From Neobacillus pocheonensis (lineage in GTDB: Bacteria > Bacillota > Bacilli > Bacillales > Cytobacillaceae): a stretch of 64,000 nucleotides of DNA. The position numbers were made by a program, and so were the translations under genes. Every line of letters begins with the position of its first letter. Position 1 is the first letter of the stretch. The notes below the pieces were generated by a model. The model saw only the letters and a list, made by a program, of their open reading frames with translations. It had not been told where the DNA came from and made no database searches. Where the stretch lies: positions 992,001 through 1,056,000 of the forward strand of contig JAMQCR010000002.1 in the NCBI GenBank assembly GCA_023702235.1, written 5' to 3'. Shown here in pieces: positions 46,558 to 55,701 of the stretch.

Positions 46558-47502
46558 ATGAAAGAACAGTTAGTTGAGATTAGTAGAAATGTATTGCAGG
46601 AATGTTTAGGATTACAGGAAAATGAATTATTTCTTGTCGTAACCGATGATGTAAAGAAGGACCTTGGAAAATCTTTATATGAAGCAGGTAAATTACTGGG
46701 TGCAGAAGCGATGCTTGTCGTTATGAAGGAAAGGAAAAAGTCTGGAGAAGAGCCACCCGCATCAATTGCAGCTGCAATGGTCCAATCCGATGTCGTTGTA
46801 TGCATCACAGAACATTCATTAACACATACCCAGGCAAGAAAGAATGCAGCCGCATCTGGAACAAGAATTGCGACTATGCCAGGGATTACGGAAGATATGT
46901 TTTTAGAAGGTGCCATTTCAGCGGATTACTCAAAGGTAAAAGAATTAACAGAAAGCGTAACAGAACTTCTTACAAAAGGGGAATTAGTTCGAATTGAAAA
47001 AGACGGGTACACACTCTCTTTCTCAATCGCAGAACGAGATGGGATCCCGAGCACGGGAATGTATTTATACCCAGGTGAATCTGGAAACCTTCCTTCTGGG
47101 GAAGCTTATATTGCCCCAGTCGAAGGAACTGCAAATGGTCAAATTCTTGTTGATGGATCGTTCGCAGGTATTGGCCGTCTAGAGACTCCGTTGCTGCTAA
47201 CAATTGAAGAAGGCAAGATTGTCCGAGCAGAAGGTAGTGCCGCAGAAAAACTTTTAGAAATATTAGGAGATGGCGACGGCAGGCTGCTAGGGGAATTTGG
47301 AATCGGGACAAACGATAAAGCAAGAATTACAGGTGTTGTTTTAGAAGATGAAAAAGTGTTTGGAACCATTCATGTTGCGTTTGGAAGTAATAACACATTT
47401 GGCGGAACCATCTCTGCAGGAGTACACATTGATGGTGTCGTGAAAAAACCTAATTTCTGCATTGATAACCAATTAATTATGGAAAATGGTTCATTAAAAT
47501 AA
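46558..47502 (+). CDS. M29-like (aminopeptidase T-type) metallopeptidase
   Basis: A 314-aa protein. The N-terminal half (SRNVLQECLGLQENELFLVV; SDVVVCITEHSLTHTQARKN) and C-terminal metal region (LLGEFGIGTNDKARITGVVL; VHIAFGSN-like HVAFGSNNTFGGT) match aminopeptidases of the leucyl/M29 type common in Bacillus. These remove N-terminal residues from small peptides. It would suit release of amino acids from the imported compound after ring opening. AAAGGGTGATGAAAA precedes ATG 46558. Confidence 0.75.
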   Translation: MKEQLVEISRNVLQECLGLQENELFLVVTDDVKKDLGKSLYEAGKLLGAEAMLVVMKERKKSGEEPPASIAAAMVQSDVVVCITEHSLTHTQARKNAAASGTRIATMPGITEDMFLEGAISADYSKVKELTESVTELLTKGELVRIEKDGYTLSFSIAERDGIPSTGMYLYPGESGNLPSGEAYIAPVEGTANGQILVDGSFAGIGRLETPLLLTIEEGKIVRAEGSAAEKLLEILGDGDGRLLGEFGIGTNDKARITGVVLEDEKVFGTIHVAFGSNNTFGGTISAGVHIDGVVKKPNFCIDNQLIMENGSLK

Positions 47503-47631
47503 TTTGTTTTCAGCCTTTTTACTCTTCACTATAGCTAGTGTTGCCGTATATGGGCTGATTATTTATTAACGAGGTAAAAGCATCTACTGCTGTGCTATTC
47601 ATTTATTAATCTTCCAAAGGGGGCTTATATA

Positions 47632-48493
47632 ATGCAGGAAAGGATTAAAAGCAGGTTAGAACTAGAAGGAATAGAACTCACAAGTGATTTGTTAAATCAA
47701 ACAATATCAGGCCTTACTGCCCATGAATCTGTCCGTGGATTCTTACCTAAACAGCTTCCAGAGGGAGCCTTGCAGGCCATTACGACATCTGCACGAAGTG
47801 CACCTACTTCATCCAATCTTCAAGCATACAGTATTATCTTGGTAAAAGATGAACAAAGGAAAAGGCCAGATTAGCTGCCTTGTCAGGTAACCAGAAATTT
47901 ATAAGCGAGGCACCTGTGTTTCTGATATTTTGTGCGGATATCTTTCGCTTAAAATATGTCACTTCCATGCAAGGGTATAAATTTGCAGCTGAGACACTAG
48001 AAATGTTTTTGCTTTCAACTGTTGATGCAGCATTGGCACTACAAAATGCGCTAGTTGCAGCAGAATCACTCAGTTTGGGAACCGTTCCTGTTGGATCAAT
48101 AAGGAATGATCCAACAGCAGTTGCAGATGAACTGGGTCTGCCTCAAGGTGTTTATGCTGTTGCAGGCTTAGCAATCGGTTATGAACGGGAAGGAGTGAGG
48201 AGAGGGCTCAAACCTCGACTTCCTGAACAAGTAACCGTCCACAATGAAACGTATTCAACAACAAATCTTGATAAATGTTTGAATGAATATGACCAAACGA
48301 TGATTTCACGAAGAACTTATGATGGCAGAAGAGTTTCTCTAGCGGGGGAACCGGAAAAACATGGAATGGAATACGGATGGTGTGAGCATACGGCACGACG
48401 CTGTACAACCTGCCAGAGACGATAGCTGCTTCGGCGAGTTTAAGAGAAAATCTAAAATCAATTCTTGAACAACAGGGTTTTTCATTTAAATAG
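47632..48493 (+). pseudogene. NfsA/FRP-type nitroreductase, two frameshifts
   Basis: An FMN-dependent oxidoreductase of about 287 residues. The N-terminal FMN site contains RSAPTSSNLQAYSIILV. The frame shifts near 47860 (KARLAALSGNQKFI), and the core AALALQNALVAAESLSLGTV, VPVGSIRNDPTAVADELGLP and GYEREGVRRGLKPRLP follows. A second shift near 48400 restores LYNLPETIAASASLRENLKS to the stop at 48491-48493. Both look like single missing bases. GGGGGCTTATATA precedes ATG 47632. The substrate is unknown; this family reduces flavins or nitro compounds with NADPH. Confidence 0.8.
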
Positions 48494-48510
48494 AATAGGT
48501 GGGATAATAA

Positions 48511-49035
48511 ATGGAAGTAATGGATGCAATTAAATCCAGGAGAAGTACTCGTTCTTTTGACCAAAGGCCATTACCAAAAGAATTAATGGAAGAAATTGAG
48601 AATGCCATTTTAAATAGTCCTTCAGGCAGTAATGCACAAGAGTCTTATTTTGTTATTGTTCAAGATGAAAAACAAATTAATTTAATAAAACGATTTGCCC
48701 CCGGTTTATCGGGTAAACCAGCCGCAGTTGTGGTTCTTTGCTCTAACGGTACAGAGTCATTGATTCAAGGTGGAATGGATACGGCTGAAGTACTTCGCTT
48801 TGTTAATCTGGGTATAGCAGCATCCTATATACTTTTAGCCGCCCATTCAAACGGTGTTGGTAATTGTCCCGTTCGTTCCTTTCACGCTAAAGCTATTAAA
48901 AATATACTAGGCCTGCCTGATGATGTAGAACCAGAGTTGCTGATAAGTCTAGGTTACGCAGACATGCCGCCACGTCCGAAAACTAGTAAACAGAAACGGG
49001 AGGTGATTTCATATGACCAGTATGGAATCAACTAA
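48511..49035 (+). CDS. Nitroreductase family protein 2
   Basis: A 174-aa compact nitroreductase with AIKSRRSTRSFDQRPLPKEL at the FMN phosphate site, SPSGSNAQESYFVIVQ and VGNCPVRSFHAKAIK near the end. It probably forms a dimer with FMN and reduces flavin or a small oxidised compound. ATAGGTGGGATAATAA precedes ATG 48511; it follows nitroreductase 1 by 17 bases and overlaps the next gene by 23 bases. Two different nitroreductases in tandem suggest a two-step reduction or two partners. Confidence 0.85.
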   Translation: MEVMDAIKSRRSTRSFDQRPLPKELMEEIENAILNSPSGSNAQESYFVIVQDEKQINLIKRFAPGLSGKPAAVVVLCSNGTESLIQGGMDTAEVLRFVNLGIAASYILLAAHSNGVGNCPVRSFHAKAIKNILGLPDDVEPELLISLGYADMPPRPKTSKQKREVISYDQYGIN

Positions 49036-49330
49036 GACAGTTAATCAAATACTAGAGCATCTTCATGATTATGTAGCTTATACATTAACAAGCGCAAAAG
49101 GACTATATCGGGAACCACACAGCTATGGAGCTATGAGAATAATAGATTCCATGGAAAGGGCATTGAATCTTCTTCAAGAAGCAGGAATAAAAGATGATGA
49201 ACTTGACAATGTCTTATCATCAATAAGGAAGGAAAGATGGCGTGCCATGACAGATCCGCAAGGTTTTGCTAAGGCAATAGATGAATCCATACTTGAACTC
49301 GTTGATCTTTCTGTTTACTACAAAAAATAG
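49013..49330 (+). CDS. DUF6092-like small helical protein
   Basis: A 105-aa acidic protein without membrane segments, with HDYVAYTLTSAKGLYREPHS and then YGAMRIIDSMERALNLLQEA. The pattern resembles DUF6092, seen beside nitroreductases, but I recall it only loosely. GGGAGGTGATTTCAT precedes ATG 49013. Overlap with the nitroreductase gene implies co-translation, so it may be a partner of that enzyme. A hairpin terminator follows 25 bases after the stop. Confidence 0.6.
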   Translation: MTSMESTKTVNQILEHLHDYVAYTLTSAKGLYREPHSYGAMRIIDSMERALNLLQEAGIKDDELDNVLSSIRKERWRAMTDPQGFAKAIDESILELVDLSVYYKK

Positions 49331-49352
49331 ACTAAATGTTTCTAGAAAAACC

Positions 49353-49393
49353 AACCAGCTTGAGTGTATTTGAATCTAGAACTTAGGCTGGTT
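49353..49393 (+). terminator. Terminator of the nitroreductase operon
   Basis: AACCAGCT pairs with AGGCTGGTT, with one bulged position and a 24-base loop that can extend the stem (TTGAG / CTTA). AAATT follows, so the U tract is weak. Confidence 0.5.
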
Positions 49394-49673
49394 AAATTGC
49401 CCGCTTTTATTCTATGTGTATAACGGGGTACTATAAAACAGCAGTTCATATTCAATACATAACTTCTTTGTATAATCCTGTTAGTTATAAGGAAAGTGGA
49501 ATTCACATGACTAAAGAAGGGATATAAATAAATATGTCAGACGTATAATCGGAACTGCCAAATATAATGTGAGCCTAGAAAACAAGCAGTATATTACAAA
49601 ATTTGGATGGAGCCAGCAGAACTTTAGTTGGTTCTAAAACATGATAAGGATGTAAACGATAACAAACTAGTTA

Positions 49674-49803
49674 GAGGGCACTGCAAAAGTCCAAAAACAA
49701 ATGAAAAAAGGGTGAGCACCTACCACCGGTAGTGTTTCACCCTTTTATTTTTCCTCTACATATTGTACTTCAGTAATTAAGTCCTGCCTTTTGCAGTAGC
49801 CTC
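49674..49803. mobile_element. 130-bp MITE, copy B
   Basis: GAGGGCACTGCAAAAG (49674-49689) and, on the other strand, GAGGCTACTGCAAAAG (49788-49803) bound a 130-bp element nearly identical to 688-817. TAGTTA on each side (49668-49673, 49804-49809) looks like a target duplication. The right end again abuts AGAGGGCTTTTTT, so element end plus flank make a terminator hairpin AGCCTC / GAGGGCT. The interior palindrome reads CACCTACCACCGGTAGTG. Confidence 0.75.
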
Positions 49804-49822
49804 TAGTTAAGAGGGCTTTTTT
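49798..49822 (+). terminator. Terminator formed by MITE end and target
   Basis: AGCCTC from the element and GAGGGCT from the flank pair around TAGTTAA, followed by six Ts. Transcripts from the left would stop here before the peptide importer genes. Confidence 0.65.
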
Positions 49823-49856
49823 AAATTTGTAAAATTTTTATTTTTCAAAAAACACG

Positions 49857-49885
49857 TTGAAAACGTTTCTGACAAAAGATATAAT
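49857..49885 (+). promoter_or_regulatory. Sigma-A promoter with cre-like element over the -35 box
   Basis: TTGAAA (49857-49862) and TATAAT (49880-49885) are separated by 17 bases. The -35 box lies inside TGAAAACGTTTC, which is close to the cre core TGNAANCGNW but weaker at its 3' side. The promoter is the best candidate for the peptide importer operon at 50221 and would give a 330-base leader. CcpA binding there is an inference. Confidence 0.55.
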
Positions 49886-50220
49886 GATTTTAATCTTACT
49901 ATGAATCTTAAAATAGTATTTGTAATAACTTTACATAAAGGGAATTTTAAGAGGTTTAAAAATTTTTATTACGTTAATTTCATCACTGGAGAAACTAATG
50001 GTAAAAATCGACAAAAAATCTAAAGTTAGCAACTGTTTTAAACCTATTGTTAACACCGTGGACAAAATTCTTTAATTGGATTTAAGATTACTTTCCATCA
50101 ATGTTTCTGTAACAGGAAGAGAAGATTGAAGTAATCAAATCATATTTATTCAGGGGTATGACTGAGAAAATCACAACGAGACCGAAATACCTGAAAAAAC
50201 TAATAAAAGGGGGAAATCAA

Positions 50221-51787
50221 TTGAGAAAGGCTTATCTTTGGAAAATGCTACTGTTTGTTGTCATTTCGGCAGTAGTGGTTGTTGGATGTTCCAGTAAAGA
50301 AAGTAGTGTGGAAAAGAAAGATGGAAACAAAACAAGTAATAAAGAAATGGTAATCGCTGTAAATGAAAATTTTATTTCAATGGATCCACACAATACAGGT
50401 GATACCAATTCAAACTCTGTACAATCAGCAATGCTTGAAGGCTATTGGGATTTGATGCAGAAGGAAAAATCACCCCAAAATTAGCTGAAAGTTACACTGT
50501 CAGTGAAAATGCATTGGAATACAACTTTAAACTTCGAAAAGGTGTAAAGTTTCATGACGGGGTAGATTTTAATGCTGAGGCTGTAAAGGCCAACTTTGAA
50601 AGAATTATGAAAGATAATAGCCTTCGTTTAAACAGTCGTGGATTTAATCTTATAACGAAAATAGATATCATAAATGATTATGAAATTAAGGTAACGCTAA
50701 AAGAACCTTATGCAGGAATGTTAACTAGATTTGTATCCGCGAAAATTCTTAGTCCTAAGCTACTAGCAGAAGGTAAGGAAAAAATTGCGAAAGACCCTGT
50801 CGGTACAGGTCCTTTTAAATTTGTTGAATGGATTCAAGGTGATCATTTAACAGTCGAACGTTTTGATGGTTACTGGGGTAAAGGGGAAAGGGTAAAGAAA
50901 ATAACCTATAAACCAGTTCCGGAAAATGGCTCAAGAGTGGCCATGCTAAAAACAGGTGAAGCTCAGGTAATCTATCCATTACCAAGTCAAAACATAAAAG
51001 AATTGGAGAACAATAATGCCATTAAAGTAGAAAAAATTCCTTCTACTATTGCTCAATATGTATCCATTAACACAATGAAAAAACCGTTTAACGATCCTCG
51101 CGTCCGCCAGGCATTAAACTATGCAGTAGACAAGGATGCCTTTATAAGTGTTGTAAATTCAGGATTGGGGCTTCCATTAGACTCCATTATTCCTAACAAA
51201 ACACTTCATTATGTGAAACAGAAAGAGTATAAACAAAATATCGAAAAAGCAAAACAATTGTTAAAAGAAGCTGGATATGAAAATGGCTTCAAAACGGAAA
51301 TTTGGGGGAACACCAATTCAGACACGATGAAAGGGATGCAGTTTATCCAGCAGCAATTAAAAGCAATTGGTGTAGATTTAAAAATTAAATCAATGGAAGA
51401 AGGTACCCTTTCAGACGAAATTTACGGAGCACAAAAACCTGAAGATACAAAATTACAGATGTGGTACGTAAGCTGGTTGCCTATCCTTCTGATACAACAA
51501 ATGCAACAAAGCCATTATTCTATGGCGGATCCTTCCCTCCAAATGGTGCCAATACTGCTTATTATAAAAATGATCAAGTAGACAAATGGATGGAGGAAGT
51601 TAACAAAACGGCAGATCCAACAAAACAGGATGAAATCTATCGTGATATTCAGTCCACCATCTATAAAGATGCGCCTTGGATTTTCCTAGGTGTGGATGAA
51701 ATTCTAGCTGGTAAGAGAACAAATGTTGATGGCGTGGTCATTACACCAGATGGTGGAATTGACGTCACGGATGCAAATATGAAGTAA
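50221..51787 (+). pseudogene. Peptide ABC transporter solute-binding lipoprotein (OppA/DppA type), two frameshifts
   Basis: A family-5 solute-binding lipoprotein, about 522 residues once two shifts are repaired. TTG 50221 with AAAAGGGGGAAAT ahead starts MRKAYLWKMLLFVVISAVVV followed by the lipobox VVGC. The first break is near 50442 (one C lost; LEGLLGFDAEGKITPKLAES). The core has KDPVGTGPFKFVEW, VRQALNYAVDKDAF and YENGFKTEIWGN. The second break is near 51485 (one C lost; PIPSDTTNATKPLFYGGSFP), continuing to 51787. It would deliver peptides or amino-acid conjugates to the permeases that follow. Confidence 0.8.
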
Positions 51788-51874
51788 GTTAAATGAAGTA
51801 AAAGTCGTTGTAATAAAGAGGCGGAGGGGTGATTTCCCGAAGCTTCTTTCCTTCTTTAGAAAGGGGTTTTCAAC

Positions 51875-52798
51875 TTGATACAATATATTTTAAAAAGAAT
51901 CCTTGAAATGATTCCAATCCTATTTATTGTTTCGATCTTAATCTTTCTCTTTACTCACTTAATTCCAGGGGACCCTGCCCGTTTAGTTGCGGGTAAGGAT
52001 GCCACGTTAGACGAGGTAGACGCTATTAGAGCACAACTAGGACTCAATCAACCCATTTGGGAACAATATCTTACCTATATGAATCATTTATTTCATGGCA
52101 ATTTAGGCACATCACTTAAAACAAAACTACCAGTTACAGATATGTTTGGCGACCGTTTTATGCCATCTATTTATTTAACATTAGCGAGCATGTTATGGGC
52201 TTTAGTGGTCGGTTTACTGATTGGTACGTTATCAGCCGTTTTTAAAAATAAATGGCAGGATTATCTAGGGATGGTGACTGCCGTTTCAGGAATCTCGTTA
52301 CCAGGTTTTTGGTTAGGATTAATCCTCATTCAGATTTTCTCAGTGCAGCTGGGATGGTTTCCAACAGGAGGTGCCGAAGGCTGGAAAAGCTATGTTTTAC
52401 CTTCGTTAACTCTAGGAGCAGGTATTATGTCAATGCTTGCACGTTTTACAAGGTCCTCATTGTTAGAAACTCTCAAAGCTGATTTTATTCGAACGGGACG
52501 AGCGAAGGGGCTAAAGGAGTCAGTTGTTATTCCTAAACATGCACTAAGAAACTCATTGATTCCAGTTGTTACCATTGCAGGTCTGCAGTTTGGATTTTTA
52601 TTAGGTGGGTCTGTAGTGGTAGAAACGGTTTTTAGTTTTCCAGGAATGGGCCGGTTATTAATTGATTCCATAGCCTTTAGGGATTACCCAGTCATTCAGG
52701 CAGAATTATTACTGTTCTCCGTTGAATTTATTGTCGTAAATTTAATTGTTGACCTTTTATATAGTTTTCTCAATCCTAAAATCCGCTACGCAGTATAG
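51875..52798 (+). CDS. Peptide ABC transporter permease DppB/OppB type
   Basis: A 307-aa inner-membrane permease with six helices. The start has LEMIPILFIVSILIFLFTHL and the typical IPGDPARLVAGKDATLDEVD loop. The EAA loop lies near residues 205-225 (DFIRTGRAKGLKESVVIPKH), and it ends YPVIQAELLLFSVEFIVVNL. TTG 51875 is preceded by AAAGGGGTTTTCAAC. It lies 88 bases after the binding protein and 13 before the second permease. Confidence 0.9.
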   Translation: MIQYILKRILEMIPILFIVSILIFLFTHLIPGDPARLVAGKDATLDEVDAIRAQLGLNQPIWEQYLTYMNHLFHGNLGTSLKTKLPVTDMFGDRFMPSIYLTLASMLWALVVGLLIGTLSAVFKNKWQDYLGMVTAVSGISLPGFWLGLILIQIFSVQLGWFPTGGAEGWKSYVLPSLTLGAGIMSMLARFTRSSLLETLKADFIRTGRAKGLKESVVIPKHALRNSLIPVVTIAGLQFGFLLGGSVVVETVFSFPGMGRLLIDSIAFRDYPVIQAELLLFSVEFIVVNLIVDLLYSFLNPKIRYAV

Positions 52799-52810
52799 AG
52801 GAGGGTAGTA

Positions 52811-53705
52811 ATGGAATTATCTAAGGCAGTAAATCAGAATAACACCGTCATCACAGAGAAAAAGTATTCTCCGTTAAAAGATTTTTGGAAAAATTGGAAA
52901 AGGCAAAAGACCGCTTTCTGGGCAAGTCTTTTTATTCTATTGCTGATTATCATTGCTGTAATTGGTCCTTATATAGCGCCACATGATCCATATAAACCTG
53001 ATTATAATGCTTTATTAAAGGGCCCTAGCAAAGATCACATAGCTGGTACGGATGAATATGGTCGAGATATTTTTAGCCGTTTACTAGCAGGTGCAAGAAT
53101 TTCACTTAGTGTTAGCTTTCTTTCTGTATCTTTAGGATCCATTATTGGAACTATTTTAGGACTTGTTAGTGGCTATTTTGGTGGATGGTTAGATCGTCTC
53201 ATCATGAGAGCGAGTGACGTCATGTTTGCCTTTCCAGATATATTATTAGCGATTGCTATTGTCGCCATATTGGCCGGGATTAACGAATGTGGTCATTGCC
53301 GTATCCATCTTTGGTGTCCCATCCTTTGCTAGATTGGTTAGAGGATCTACGCTTGAGGCAAAAGAAACACTATTTGTAGAAGCTGCCAAATCAATGGGAG
53401 CATCGCATATTAGGATTATGTTTCAACATATTCTGCCAGAAACACTCGGTAGTTTAATTGTCTTTGTATCGATGAGGATTGGAACAGCTATTCTGGCTGC
53501 CTCCAGTTTAAGCTTCCTGGGTTTAGGGGCAAGCCCGGAAACACCGGATTGGGGAGCGATGTTGAGTCTTGGCCGTGATTATTTAGGTACATCTCCACAT
53601 GTAGTCATGATGCCAGGTATTGCCATCTTTTTAACCGTTTTGGCATTCAACGTCGTCGGTGATGGTTTACGAGATGTGTTGGACCCTAAAACCAAGAATG
53701 AATAA
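52811..53705 (+). pseudogene. Peptide ABC transporter permease DppC/OppC type, frameshifted
   Basis: A permease of about 298 residues. The N-terminal domain (FWASLFILLLIIIAVIGPYI; GTDEYGRDIFSRLLAGARIS) reaches LLAIAIVAILAG at about 53272, where the frame shifts. Two missing bases restore GPGLTNVVIAVSIFGVPSFA and the EAA region EAAKSMGASHIRIMFQHILP to 53705. TAGAGGAGGGTAGTA precedes ATG 52811. It pairs with DppB to form the membrane channel. Confidence 0.82.
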
Positions 53706-53720
53706 GGGAGTTTGAAAAGG

Positions 53721-54710
53721 ATGGAGAAGCTGCTGCAAGTAGATAATCTTGAAACTGTATTCACGAAGGATAAACAAAAAATTAAAATTTTACATGGTGT
53801 TAACTTTCACATTAATAAAGGGGAGGTTATAGGCGTTGTCGGTGAGTCTGGAAGTGGAAAAAGCATAACATCACTTTCAATCATGAAATTATTCAAAGGG
53901 ACGAGTGGAGAAATTACCAGCGGCAGGATTCAATTTAATAATGAGGATTTAGCGAATAAATCCGAAGATGAAATGAGAAAGATTCGCGGGAAACAAATCG
54001 CAGTGATTTTTCAAGAACCCATGACATCCTTAAATCCGGTGATGAAAATTGGGGAACAGCTACTGGAGCCAATTCGCCTTCATTTAGGATTAAAAGAGAA
54101 AAAGGCACGGGAACATGCGGTCTCAATCTTAAAAAAGGTAGGCATCCCAAGAGCAGAGGAAATCATGAGTGAGTTTCCGCATCAGTTATCTGGAGGTATG
54201 CGTCAAAGAATCATGATTGCAATGGCTATATCCTGTCATCCTCAGTTACTGATAGCGGATGAGCCGACAACTGCTCTTGATGTCACAATCCAAGCACAAA
54301 TATTAGATTTAATGAAACAGCTTCAACAAAAGGAAAAAATGTCTGTTCTATTGATTACCCATGATTTAGGTGTTGTCGCAGAAATGTGTGATCGGGTGGT
54401 CGTTTTGTACGCAGGAAAAGTGGTTGAAGAGGCTGATGTATTTGATTTATTTGAAAGTCCAAAACATCCTTACACAAAAGGACTAATTGGTTCTGTACCA
54501 AAGCTTGGTCAGAAAAAGGATAAATTGGATTCCATTAAAGGAAACGTCCCAGATCCAAGTAATTTACAAAAAGGATGCAAATTTGCACCAAGATGTAACG
54601 AAGCGATGTCTATTTGTATTAAAGAAGAACCACCAGAAATGAATTTTGAAAATGGCAGGTCTTGTAGTTGTTGGTTGTACAAAGAGGAGAGGGGGCGCAT
54701 TCGTGTCTAA
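53721..54710 (+). CDS. Peptide ABC transporter ATPase DppD/OppD type
   Basis: A 329-aa ATPase with Walker A GESGSGKSITSLS, signature LSGGMRQRIMIAMAI, Walker B LLIADEPTTALDVTIQ and H-loop ITHDLG. The C-terminal oligo-transporter region has a cysteine motif CKFAPRCNEAMSIC typical of OppD and DppD iron-sulphur-like tails. ATG 53721 is likely; GGGAG lies 10 bases before, and the TTG at 53712 is too close to it. It overlaps the next ATPase gene by eight bases. Confidence 0.88.
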   Translation: MEKLLQVDNLETVFTKDKQKIKILHGVNFHINKGEVIGVVGESGSGKSITSLSIMKLFKGTSGEITSGRIQFNNEDLANKSEDEMRKIRGKQIAVIFQEPMTSLNPVMKIGEQLLEPIRLHLGLKEKKAREHAVSILKKVGIPRAEEIMSEFPHQLSGGMRQRIMIAMAISCHPQLLIADEPTTALDVTIQAQILDLMKQLQQKEKMSVLLITHDLGVVAEMCDRVVVLYAGKVVEEADVFDLFESPKHPYTKGLIGSVPKLGQKKDKLDSIKGNVPDPSNLQKGCKFAPRCNEAMSICIKEEPPEMNFENGRSCSCWLYKEERGRIRV

Positions 54711-55669
54711 TACTCTTTTAAAAGTAACTGGGTTAAAAAAGTCATTTTCCATTCCTGATGGCATGTTTGGAAAGAAGAAAACGTTAAAAGCTGTCCATGA
54801 TGTATCATTCATTATTCCGGAGGGGAAGACGTTTAGCCTTGTTGGGGAAAGTGGCTGCGGAAAATCAACAACAGGGAGGTTGATTTCTAGGCTAATTGAA
54901 CCGAGTCAGGGAGAAATCTGGATTGACGGGGAAGAAATTTCGCAAAGAAAGGAATCTCAATTAAAAATAATGAGAAAAAAGGTGCAAATGATTTTCCAGG
55001 ATCCCTATGCCTCTCTTAATCCTAGAATGAAAATTCGCGATATCGTAGCAGAACCACTTGCAATTCATACAAACCTTTCAAAAGCACAACGGTATAAACG
55101 GGTATCTGAAATTTTAGAAGTCGTGGGTTTAAGTAAGGATCATGCCAATCGATACTCTCATGAGTTCAGCGGCGGACAGCGTCAGCGCATTGGCATTGCT
55201 CGGGCACTCATCATGAAACCAAAGTTGATTATTGCTGATGAACCAGTGTCTGCATTAGATGTTTCGATCCAAGCCCAGATCCTTAACCTTTTGAAGGATT
55301 TACAATCTGAATTTAACTTAACCTATTTATTTATTTCACATGATTTAAGTGTTGTTGAGCACATAAGTGACCATATTGGAGTTATGTATTTAGGAACCAT
55401 TGTGGAGTCTGGCGAAGGAGATTATATTCTCAAACCCGCAGCATCCCTATACAAAAGCACTATTGTCATCCATTCCGATTCCGGACCCGAGATTAAGAAG
55501 GGAAAGAATTATTTTACAAGGTGATTTACCTAGTCCGGTTAATCCGCCAACAGGCTGTCGGTTTCATACACGCTGCCCCGTTGCAATGGATATTTGTAAA
55601 GTTACGGAACCTTCCGTTAAAAAAGGTGGAACAGCAGACCATTTTGTTGCTTGTCATTTAGTAGAATAG
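54703..55669 (+). pseudogene. Peptide ABC transporter ATPase DppF/OppF type, frameshifted
   Basis: The second ATPase of the importer: Walker A GESGCGKSTTG, signature SGGQRQRIGIARALI, Walker B IIADEPVSALD and H-loop SHDLSV. The frame shifts near 55412 after GTIVESG; two missing bases restore AKEIIFSNPQHPYTKALLSS and the C-terminal cysteine tail CRFHTRCPVAMDIC to 55669, about 322 residues. GTG 54703 follows AGAGGGGGCGC. Both ATPases are needed for transport, so if the shift is real the importer is dead. Confidence 0.82.
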
Positions 55670-55701
55670 TAGTTTTAAAAAAATAATAGGAGTGATTTTT
55701 A

